DNA of 64,000 nt from NCBI GenBank assembly GCA_037892935.1, contig JAYXKI010000002.1, positions 868,001 to 932,000 on the forward strand, given 5' to 3'. This DNA is from Phlebopus portentosus (lineage: Eukaryota; Basidiomycota; Agaricomycetes; Boletales; Boletinellaceae). Below are positions 48,934-58,414 of the stretch, piece by piece (position 1 is the stretch's first letter; the number at the start of each line of letters is the position of its first letter). The position numbers were made by a program, and so were the translations under genes. Below the pieces are notes generated by a model. It was not told where the DNA came from, made no database searches, and was given only the letters and a program-made list of their open reading frames with translations.

Positions 48934-49844
48934 ATGGACCGATTCGAGCTGCCTACCGGCGGCGGTGCTCTCCTTCTGGCATGGCAGCTCAAAGATAGAC
49001 GAGTCCTCATGGTCGGCGGGGGCGAAGTCGCTTCGGGTCGTATAAAGTATCTCCTCATCGCAGACGCATACATCACTCTCATCGCTCCCCGAGATGGTCT
49101 ACATCCACTCACTAAATTCTATATCGATAACTCAGACCGTATTACTCATCATGACCGTACATTTGAGGGTCCTACAGACCTCGCCAGTGTCGACATGGTC
49201 CTGACAGCCATAGACGACGTGGAATGGAGCCGGCGTATATGTGCGATGTGCAGAGAACAGAGCATACCAGTAAACGTGGCTGATATTCCTCCAAGTTGCG
49301 ACTTCTATTTCGGATCCCAGATTCGCAAGGTCCTCTTCAGATCATGATCTCGACGAATGGCAATGGTCCCAAATTGGCCAGCATCGTGAAATTGAGGATA
49401 GAAGACTGCCTACCCGAAAACGTAGACAAAGCGATTGAGAATGTTGGGTCACTCAGAGCCAAGCTCAGACAGAGAGCTCCAGGTGTAGGAGGGAAAATCA
49501 GCAAAAAGAGGATGCAATGGATTTCTTCTGTATGTACAACATGGGATCTGAATGAACTAGCAGGACTGGACGAAGCCGCCATGGATACCCTGTTAGTAGA
49601 AGGCTGGGAGCGCGATGTCGTTCCGCGACCCAATCGAACGAAAGCGGTACGAAGCAAGCCTCCCGGTTCACCTAATATCGCGCTTGCAACCTTCATCGGA
49701 TTCTTATGTGGAATTGCTTTTTGCATTGCGATTTTAGGGGAGCAGAGTATCTTTGGCGATTTCTTCACGAACATCATGTTAATCTCTCGCGATCTGTTCT
49801 CGCCTTTAATAACGAAGTGGAAGCAGGTCATGCCAGTAGCTTGA
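48934..49844 (+). CDS. MET8: MET8, precorrin-2 dehydrogenase / sirohydrochlorin ferrochelatase, frame broken
   Basis: Two overlapping frames together encode one Met8 protein. The first (48934-about 49330) has 'DRRVLMVGGGEVASGRIKYL', the NAD-binding fold, then 'MVLTAIDDVEWSRRI' and 'VNVADIPPSCDFYFGSQIR'. The second (from about 49330 to 49844) has 'GPLQIMISTNGNGPKLASI', the continuation expected in all Met8/CysG homologues. The two meet inside AAGGTCC near 49328-49333 with a one-base frame change and no room for an intron. Met8 makes siroheme, the cofactor of sulfite and nitrite reductases. After the catalytic part there is a hydrophobic stretch 'NIALATFIGFLCGIAFCIAI' that looks like a membrane anchor, which yeast Met8 lacks. 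No other exon is needed. Confidence 0.85.
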
Positions 49845-49941
49845 GCTATGCAGACGGGATAGGTTTAATCAATAGGCTCGTGGCAGAAATGTATAACATC
49901 CTTTTACCGTGTTCGTTTGCTTGGTTTTCAAAAGAAGAATA

Positions 49942-50650
49942 CTACGATGCAGTTTTCGGGGATGCTTTGGATGGAGGGCCTTGTGGCAAAGAGTCCTCAG
50001 TTACATTCCTTACCCAGTGTACAACTAATCCCAAGCCTGCGCCAATTCCTCCGCCACCTAAGAACACTAGAAAATGATTTACGTGGTTAACATTTCAGGT
50101 GTGCATATTTGTCCAAGCTCACAGTGGACGGCTCGTGCGTGCTTCCAGAAGATAGCCGGAGTCAGCGTTCCACCGAGAATAGCACCAATGGTTGAGTGAT
50201 CTTGAGCTCTCAGTGAAGACATCTTTCGGGAACATCAAGTAAGTCAAAAAGAATAAATGAATACAAACTTCCGGTTTCCGGAGACTGACGTTGTACATTG
50301 CATTAATCCTCCGAACTCGAAGCGTCTCTTCGTCTTGCCGAGACGTCCTGAAAAATTCCATGGCACCTCCCTGAGCCGATCCTGCGCGAAGTAAAGGTAT
50401 GAATATCATTGATTCGACACAGAAAATATTCCAATGAATTACCTGCTATACCACCCATCCATGTTGCGCGTAGCATCCTGTTTATCGACCACGGTTTGGC
50501 ACCCATTCTTCGTCGACTGAGCACAAGACCAGTATACAGAGGAGGCATGAGAAGGCTGAAGTATTGATAACCTGTGAACATCGACCGCCGAATGAGGTAG
50601 TCTCTGTCTGCGGCACTGGCGGCCACAGGGGATATTGGTTGCACGGACAT
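49942..50650 (-). CDS. Small conserved membrane protein with glycine-rich segments, function unknown
   Basis: Exons 50650-50443, 50381-50290, 50222-50123 and 50066-49942 join in phase to 174 aa. I chose ATG 50650 (MSVQPISPVAASAADRDYLI); an upstream ATG at 50767 would add 39 residues. Hydrophobic regions are 'FSLLMPPLYTGLVL', 'HSTIGAILGGTLTPAIFW' and 'LFLGGGGIGAGLGLVVHWV', the last two glycine-rich like Tim17-type or other mitochondrial inner-membrane proteins. I do not recognise the family. The pattern (charged loop 'RTSRQDEETLRVRRI' between membrane segments) looks conserved rather than random. It converges with MET8, the stops 98 bp apart, and diverges from the acidic-protein gene. Confidence 0.7.
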
Positions 50651-50891
50651 GATAGAATATGTATGCGCAAAAATGTCTGACTCTGAACGTGCCCAAGACA
50701 GAGACTGTAATGCTAGTAGAGGCCGGCCCTGATGTATGTCCACGTGATCTTCGGCCGTTGTGTTCACAGCTGAGAGAAGTGCCCTTACATTCTTTGACTG
50801 GTACGATCACTTTTCACTTTTCACGAGCTATCCATCCTATAACTCCATTGCACAGACCAAACTGACGACCCTAGGTTAATCATCTCGCACC

Positions 50892-53814
50892 ATGTCCGTA
50901 TCAGCCATGGTCGAGACGTACGACATGCCGATGACTGATTACAACGAGGATGGCGATATTCCCATGGGAGGCTCCTCGTCCGAGAACTGGTTTCAACCCT
51001 TACCACACATGGATGAGGATGCGCACAACATCGTCGCATTTTCTGACTCACAAGAAGTAGATATGATGGCTTTTGAAGAAACGACGACGGAATACGAAAT
51101 GGTTGATGAAGCAGCGCAACCACAGGATACAGATATCGACACACATGTTTTTGACGCTGAAGTCTACGATGTAACCATTCATCCATCTCCTTTACCATCT
51201 GGTCCTGGCGATATTGCTCAAAGTCACTTGGTGCAGTCGGAAGATCCGGGTAACCTTGGTACCATCACCGATCAGCCGCAGTTGGGAGATGCCTCAAATG
51301 TGACCACACCGCACGACAGCAATTCTGCAGTAACGCAAGACTTTCTTCCTTCCGAAACTGCACAGTCGCACGATGCCTCACTGGCCACAAGTGAGCCTCA
51401 TGTCGCCGGACATTCGCCCGCCGCTGAGGTGTTCGGGACTATTCACGAGCGTCGCGAAGAGCGTGTGACCACCGAGGTGACTTCGGAGCAGGCTCAGCCT
51501 CAGGGAGAAGTGGCAAGTACGGTTGACGAGCATTCTTCATTACCGTCGGAGCATGTGGCTACTTCATTGTACTCAGACAACACGACGGACGACCCAAATA
51601 GCGACGGTGACGGTAAGCTGCCTATCTCGCAGATCAACGATGCCTCGCACCAGGTAAAAGAGGAAGAGATCCCGAGTGAGCACGATGGAGACGAACAAGC
51701 CTTGAATGTACTCCAGACGACGGAAGAGAGCGCCGGAAATATCGAAGAAAACACTGCTGAGCAATCCGAGCCTACTACTGCCCAGCAAGTGTACGTGCAG
51801 CCACCGCCTCCTATATTCCTGTCTCTACAAGTTGCATCAGCCGAAGGTGACCAGCCAGATTTTGTGCTTTTCAATCTTCCAGAGTCGAGCTCGCATGCGT
51901 TGGAAGAGCCCTTATTATTGTTACAACACCATCCATCGCTCTTTTATGAGCCTGTTTCTGCTGTATTCGATGCATTCCGACAAGAAGAATATTTCTCTCA
52001 TCTGGAAGAACTTTCTGAGGCAGAAATGGCGCTGAATGCCCATGACCTTCAGTTAGTAATATCTGAGGTGAGTTATTGGGTTTCAATCATGGAAATGAGG
52101 TCTAACCTAGTCATGTTTAACAGGACAATATTTACTCTCGCGAAGTATCACTCCAAGACCTTTATGCAATGCATCAGGGAGTCGGGCTGCCTGGACACTT
52201 GAGGCTGACGCTACAGTCCATCATGCCAAGATTTATTACACGATATAATCTTCTCAGAGACCAAGTAACGCGACTCGTGCTCGGAGAGGAGGCTGGAGAG
52301 ACGCTACAGCATGAGAGTCCCTCAACTAGTGAGGAAGAGAGTGAGATTGGTCAGTCTTTCATAAGAAATTAGATACTAATATGTTTGCAGTCTATGAGCC
52401 GCAGGTGCATGCGGCGCCTGATGAAACACAAGGTCTTGCTCAGAATAATGAGACAAAGGGCCCGGAGACTGCCGAAGCTGCTGAGCATGCGCAAGAAGTT
52501 GCTACTCTAGATTCGACGTCTCATCCTGATGAACGTGCTGAGGAACCTGCCTTTGAGACTGAAAGTGGTAATGAAACCGAGCATAATGCAACTGATGCCA
52601 TTGCTGGAGGAGTTGAGGACAACGCGAATGAAGAGTCGGACCACGATGAAGATGCCTCTGGCGAGAGCGATGATGCAGCTTATGATCTTGACGCAGATGT
52701 GATACACGCACAGGCTGACGACAAAGTCGCCGAGCCGTCGCCCGATGAGCAAGATACCGAGTATGCCGGTGAAGTTGAACCTCACGAAGAGGCCGATGAG
52801 GGCTATGGCGATGACTTCCAAGAAGATGGCGCAGATGGGACAGGTACAGCAGAAACTGCAGTTGAATCTACTGCATTCTCAGAAAATGCCCGGTCGGAAG
52901 TGTATGCTGGTGACGAACAGCACGAGTCGGGGCCAGAGCCAAATGACGCCCAATCAGGACAAATATCTGTGTCACATTCAACATCTACATCTTCTTTCTA
53001 TGCAGATGAATCATCATGGGAGGATGCAGCGGGAGAAGATGACGATTCCCATGACGTAGAAGAGGGAACTAGTAAGTTGGAAAGTCTTATTGTCGTCTCT
53101 CAGCTGACAGATTCCGCAGACCAATCCATTCAGCAAGTAACAGCGACTGTTTTTGATGAAGAAGGTAAATTAACCGATGGCGCGGTCCAAGTTGCCGAAG
53201 AAGGCGGCGACGATTTTGGGGACGATTTTGGGGACGATTTTGGGGACGATGATTTTGGTGGCGAAGACTTCGAGGAATCTGCAGAAGGTACTTTGGCAGG
53301 TAGGTCGTGTTCACCTGATTCAAGCACCGTTTGCTCAACCGCTACGAAAGACCCGAACGAAGAAACCGAAGAGTTGTTGCAGAACATCGAAGCCTCCGAG
53401 CATGTGGAAAAGGACGCTGATACTGCGTCACGGGAGGTTTTAGCCGAGTCGGAAAACTTCGTGTCAAATCTGGAAAACGAGATAGATGCGAATGGTACGC
53501 TATCTTCTGAATCTGAATTCTCCGGGCTCGATAGCTGACATCGTCAATTTCAGACACCAAAGAGAAAACTGTTCTAAGTGAAAGTGTCAGGACCGAGAGC
53601 CATGATCATCATTCAATAACAACTACGGATGCACCGCCTGAACCTGATTTGTTGCATAAAATTTCGTCCAAGCGCAGTCTCGATGATGCCGATCTAGATG
53701 GTATAGAAGAGACTGCCTCACTATCTAGCTCTCCTGGTAGGCCTTTTGATTCGGGACACTTTTCATGATTCCTGATTAAACTTTGTAGATTCGAAACGCA
53801 CGCGGACGCTTTGA
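50892..53814 (+). CDS. Large acidic, mostly disordered protein, function unknown
   Basis: Exons 50892-52067, 52124-52349, 52391-53494, 53554-53736 and 53789-53814 join in phase to about 904 aa; further small introns inside 52391-53494 (e.g. at GTAAGT near 53071) are possible. Most of the protein is Glu/Asp/Ser/Thr-rich without fold motifs. The exception is residues ~300-440, with 'PPPPIFLSLQVASAEG', 'YFSHLEELSEAEMALNAHDLQL', 'YSREVSLQDLYAMHQGVGLP' and 'QSIMPRFITRYNLLRDQVTRL', which look like a folded helical module. The C-terminus 'SSSPDSKRTRTL' resembles a nuclear signal. A DDFG tandem repeat lies near 53210. Probably nuclear; I do not recognise the family. Confidence 0.7.
53205..53255 (+). 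repeat. 12-bp tandem repeat encoding DDFG
   Basis: Three perfect copies of GACGATTTTGGG followed by a degenerate one encode DDFGDDFGDDFGDDDFGG within the acidic protein. The perfect copies suggest recent slippage. Confidence 0.85.
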
Positions 53815-54323
53815 TATTCTTGACAATCTTCCTTTCTTCGCATTGCATTCACTTCCACATTCGGCGCCTTGGAGTTCAAGGTGAATCGACATCTCGCACG
53901 CAAAGCTTAACTTATATCCGTCTAAATCTCGCGGCCTTTTTCGGCATCAGTCAAAGGTCTAAGTGTCTTCATTTCTTTTATGTTCGCATGCTACTTTCCA
54001 ACTACTTGTCTGACGTTGACCTCCGTGTTTCTCTGTATCTTTTGTGCTTGCTGATTTTTTCTAGTGTTAACGAAACGGTTGTTGGGGCCACCGGGAGGAG
54101 AGGGCGTAAATGTGGCGAAGAGAATTTTGTTGGGAGAAATTCGACAAAAATACCCCGCAACGCATATTGCACGACATTCTTTGTACCAGCGCTTAAATCT
54201 TGACAATACAGTATTTGCCCTTGTTCATCATTCGCGTGTCAAATTCGCGAATGGAATGAATGTCAAATTTATTCGGAGATATGCACGTGATCGTGACCAC
54301 TTAGAAGTCAAATCCAAAATATT
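53815..54323. other. Intergenic before the TIR element
   Basis: No gene supported; 3' region of the acidic-protein gene. ORFs on both strands here are short and lack motifs. Confidence 0.4.
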
Positions 54324-54325
54324 TA

Positions 54326-54616
54326 CAGGTGGATGTAGTTGATCGTGAAGTCACGTGCATTACATAAGGATTTGCATTGCCTTGTAAGCCTGAGGATGCA
54401 TGTCGTTCTTCCATGCCCGGAACTCAGCTCAACACACCACAGAAAGACAGAATCGTGGGCTAGGAGAGATGCACTCATGTATTGGAGTTCTACATAAATC
54501 AATTTGTAATATAACAAGATTCTGTGTCGCAACACCAGGCTGATGAATTATATAAGGTAGCGCTGATCTTTGTGTAATACTTTTCACGTGACTTCACAAT
54601 CAGCTACACCCACCTG
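54326..54616. mobile_element. 291 bp MITE-like element with TIRs and TA duplication
   Basis: TACAGGTGGATGTAGTTGAT... (54324-54357) and its inverted counterpart (54585-54618) match at 31 of 34 positions. The ends CAGGTGG...CCACCTG (54326, 54616) are each flanked by TA (54324-54325 and 54617-54618), the target duplication of Tc1/mariner-type elements. There is no coding capacity, so it is non-autonomous. Each TIR ends inward with GTCACGTG, placing two CACGTG E-boxes about 300-530 bp upstream of RPC82. It is unrelated in sequence to the foldback element at 44.6-45.0 kb. Confidence 0.75.
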
Positions 54617-54882
54617 TATCTTATAAGTGGTGACTGACATGGCCTATGTTGTGAGAGAGTCACTGAGATCGACGCGGTTTGCTATATATGGGACTATTTC
54701 GGACTCCGCCGGAAAAAAACCCAGCACCCCGCGACCTTTGAGATTGCCAGTCACAACTTATATTTTCGACAAAACTTGTCATGGACACTGCTCGATAAGC
54801 GGTCTTTCGTTCGTTCACTGTACTATCTTATTCCCTGTCGTGCCTCTTTCCTGTTTCATCGAGGGAGCACCTAGACTTTATC

Positions 54883-57082
54883 ATGCCGGACAGGAACACG
54901 ACCAACCTGTGTGTTGAGATAATTTACTCCCACTTTGGGCCCCTCACTGCAGTGAGTCACTGTTATATTATAGCACGGACAGAATATAGCTCATCTATAC
55001 GAACCCACCCTTTAAACTGTCTAGAAAGTAGCGGCTGTCCTGCTCGCCAGGGGTCGACTTACATTGGCTCAAGTGATCCGGTTCACTTCACTCAAACCAC
55101 GCACAGCACGAGCAGCTATCCTCATCCTCATTCAACATAATTTAGCCTGGCATGCTCACTCAGACGAGGATGGGGAGATAGTCGAGTTCAATTCTGAGGA
55201 ATGTCTGATGCGATTACGATTTGGGAGGTTTGTTTGGCAAGCGGAGCAGTTGTTTGGACCAGCGGTATGTGGTATTATTTCTTGAGTCAGGAACTTTGCT
55301 TGCTGATATGTTCGCAGGCTGCAGAGATTGTTTCGCTAATACTCGACCATGGAAAACTGCGTCCACCAGATATTATGACCAATCTTTGTCTGTCAAGATC
55401 TAAAGGTGCAGGACGTCGGAATGACTGTATCTCTTGCTTTATTAACATCACCCGCAGATGTTTCCGTGTACTCTCAAGCTCTCTTCCAACTCGTTTCTTC
55501 ATCGCATCTTATACCCTCAACAATTCTTTTCCATGTCTCTCCACGGGATAAGCTCCTCCAATACGAAAGAGAGGAGAAGAATCAGATTAAAAACTTCCCC
55601 ACCGCTAAAGAGCTTCGGGAGGCAAAGGAGAGAGCGGAGGCACGGTATAAACGTGAGCAGGAAGGAGATATGAAAGTTGGATTGAAGGTGAGCTTCGGGA
55701 CTTGATCTCGGCGACGCGAATGCGAATTCTAGACCAAAGTACTAGAAACGAAAAAATGTTCAGACTAATGGGTCAAAAGCTGCAAAGGTCCGCTTAACGC
55801 ATCATAACAAGCCACTTTCAGTATTTTGACTTGCTTTTTGTTCTAGAGGAAAGCTGCCGAGGATGATGTAGTCGATGTGAGTCACAAATTTCGAGCTTTC
55901 GAGTGGGGACTGATATATCCTAGCATGACGTCTATTTCCGAGTCAATGCTTCCAAATTTAACATACACATCCGGAACAAAGTAATTGAACAGCTTGTGGT
56001 CCCTGCTACTCGCTAATAAGTTGCCAGTTAGTCCTGGCAGCAGTGCGGGAACGGTACAATGAGGCTGCTGCTACAGTTATGCGTGCCATTCTGAAAACCG
56101 CGGAAATGAAGGCTTCTATGATTGATGTTCGATCAGGTAAACGGATCTCATCGGTTTTCTGACAGTGAAACTGAGCTATCCTGCAGATGGTCTGTCTGCT
56201 GCGAGCATTATCGTTCATATTCCGGAAAACGAGGATATTGTCTCCGGTCTAGCATTTTCATCTTCAAAAAAGCCTTCGACGATGAGTGCTCTCAAAGAAT
56301 ATCTCGGAATATTTGCCGCAGCAGACAACCCGACTCCAAGTGGCCGAGCATCTTCATTTATTTCGTTTGGTGGAGTATCATCTGGAAAGGTTTTCGTGGA
56401 GTATGAGATTATTTCGCGAAGATTACGACGACGGATACTCGAGGCGGTTGCTCGTGAACGTTATGGGGATGAAGCCGTAAGGGTCATTCGACTTCTCCTC
56501 GATAATGGCAAGATGGGTGGAGACCAGGTATGATCGCTGTTGAATATCTATAAGTTGAATCGACTGAGCTTTTTCTATTGAAACAGATTGCTAAAGCTGC
56601 AATGATGGCCGCAACAGCTGTTCGACCATTGCTCTCATTGCTCTCTGCAGAATCGCTCATAAGCATACAAGAAGTTCCGAAAGGAGCGGATCGCAACCCC
56701 CAACGAACTATTTATCTCTGGTAAGTTAGCCTCCGCGACTATCTCCTGTTCCGCAATTCCTTATTATAATGGACGTTGCACATTTAGGTATGTCGATCTG
56801 CAAAAAGCGTACACGGTATTGCTCGGTAACTTCTATAAAACATTGTACAACATTGAGACGAGGCGTAGAGCGGAAAAAGAAGACACGGCAGTTCGAGCTG
56901 TACTGGAAAAGAGTGAACGGAGTGATGTACGGGAGGATCCGAGTCTATTGAGTCGCTTCGAACGAGAAGTGTTGAGAGCATGGGAGGAACGTCGCGATAA
57001 GCTGACAATCCTGGAGATGCGGGTAGAAGAGGCAGTGTTTATCCTTAGAGACCTTATCGTTCACAGCCTAGAGGATGATTGA
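54883..57082 (+). CDS. RPC82: RPC82 (RPC3), RNA polymerase III subunit
   Basis: Ten exons (54883-54951, 55025-55264, 55318-55405, 55458-55687, 55847-55876, 55924-55980, 56028-56136, 56166-56527, 56587-56720, 56788-57082) join in phase to 537 aa. Characteristic parts: 'LCVEIIYSHFGPLTAKVAAVLLARGRLTLAQVIRFT', a winged-helix start, then 'ILILIQHNLAWH', 'HDVYFRVNASKFNIHIRNKLVLAAVRERYNEAAATVM', a middle winged helix, and a charged coiled-coil end 'ERRDKLTILEMRVEEAVFILRDLI'. Rpc82 with Rpc34 and Rpc31 forms the Pol III subcomplex needed for initiation at tRNA and 5S genes. It converges with the phosphoesterase gene, stops 76 bp apart. Confidence 0.93.
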
Positions 57083-57158
57083 TAATACATATAAATTGTC
57101 TAGTACGTACTATACGTGTGCGAGCGTGATCTACAGGTACTATACACTAGTGAGACAT

Positions 57159-58242
57159 CTATGCGTCTTTCTTGATATCTACAATGATAGGCATTTCGCT
57201 ACTGTAGCAGGCAGCATTAACAGATATGAAGTCAATCTGGTGTGGCTCTTTATTTGGCTCAGAAACCATGCGCTTCGCGATGTTTACTCCGTGAGCTTCG
57301 TGAATGTGTCCAAAGACATGTAATCGACAATTGGGTAATGAGTTGACGCGAGAGGCCAGAGTGCGGCATCCTGCCAGTTTACCACGGCGTGTTTTGTCAA
57401 GGATGCCGAATGGTGGAGTGTGAGTAATTAGGATGCCAACATCCTGAGGAATTTGAGACCATTCTTCTGCATAAATAGAAAGATGAGAATACTGCATAGA
57501 TACTGCGCAGAAATGATATCGCATACCTATCGCTTCTTCCGTCGATGCATACTGGAACGCACCCGAGGCATACAACGGCGCAGCCTTTAGAGAGGGTTGG
57601 TCAGAAGCATTCAACTGGATACAAGTGTCAAGTACGGACTGGAGTGCCATAAACTTTCCATTTTATACCATCAGGTAAATTTATCTCCACGCTCTGATGA
57701 TCCAGGTATAAAATGCCTGCTTCGCGCATAGCATCACTGCGCACAAGGTCTTGTGCTGTGTCCACTTCCTGCAATCAAAACCTCTTCTTAGTCATGGCAC
57801 ATAGAACTCCTAGCTCTTTGCGTACCTTTAGATCAAGTCCGATTCCAATGTTCCCTGCCCACTTGTAATCCAAGCATAGCTGAGCAACATGAGCAACATG
57901 GTCTGAAAGTCATCAGCGGAATGCTAACATCATGATTACCAGCAACGATGCTATATGATTCTTAGTCATCGAAATTCGCGAGCAAAAGAGAGAGAGATCT
58001 CATCACATTTTGACTTTGTGAGATAGGCCACGCAACCAATCTAGGGTGATTTGAAGGTGGGACAATGTTCCCCACCTGGATAGATCGCCAGCATGAATGA
58101 GTACATCTCCAGGAGGAACGACCAGTCGTGTCTGCGAATGCGTGTCGCTTATACAGACAAAGCGAGTCCAAGGTTTACCAGGGTGCCTAGGGAGTGAGTC
58201 AAGATCATAAGACGTGTACACTCTATGGCTTGATGCAGACAT
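57159..58242 (-). CDS. Calcineurin-like metallophosphoesterase (MPPED/239AB type)
   Basis: Exons 58242-58007, 57950-57929 (22 nt), 57879-57826, 57768-57640, 57584-57527 and 57466-57159 join in phase to 268 aa. The metal-ligand motifs appear in order: 'CISDTHSQ' (D-x-H), 'LIHAGDLSRWG' (GD), 'IVAGNHD' (GNHD, split over exon ends so that it lies mainly in the 22-nt exon), 'ILITHTPP' and 'VFGHIHEAHG' (GHxH). The insert between GNHD and HTPP with 'YGTPAAPLYASGAFQY' is typical of the MPPED1/2 subgroup. Mammalian members hydrolyse cyclic nucleotides or phosphodiesters slowly; the natural substrate is not known. It is divergent from SPT16 with 172 bp between. Confidence 0.87.
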
Positions 58243-58414
58243 GTGCAAAATGAGGCTTCAGAGGAAGGAGTCAGATGTAGTCTAGACAGACTCGGAGGAA
58301 CCCGAGTGACGAAACGCGAACGTGACAACGTTCCACGGAGGTCACGCTTCTTGCTGACCGCCTCCTTGTCTCCTGCCACCATCCGAGACGCGTGCTCACT
58401 ATCATTGTGCAGCC

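Noticed and set aside
51500..51874. Minus-strand Ser/Cys-rich ORF
   Set aside because: Antisense shadow of the acidic-protein gene.
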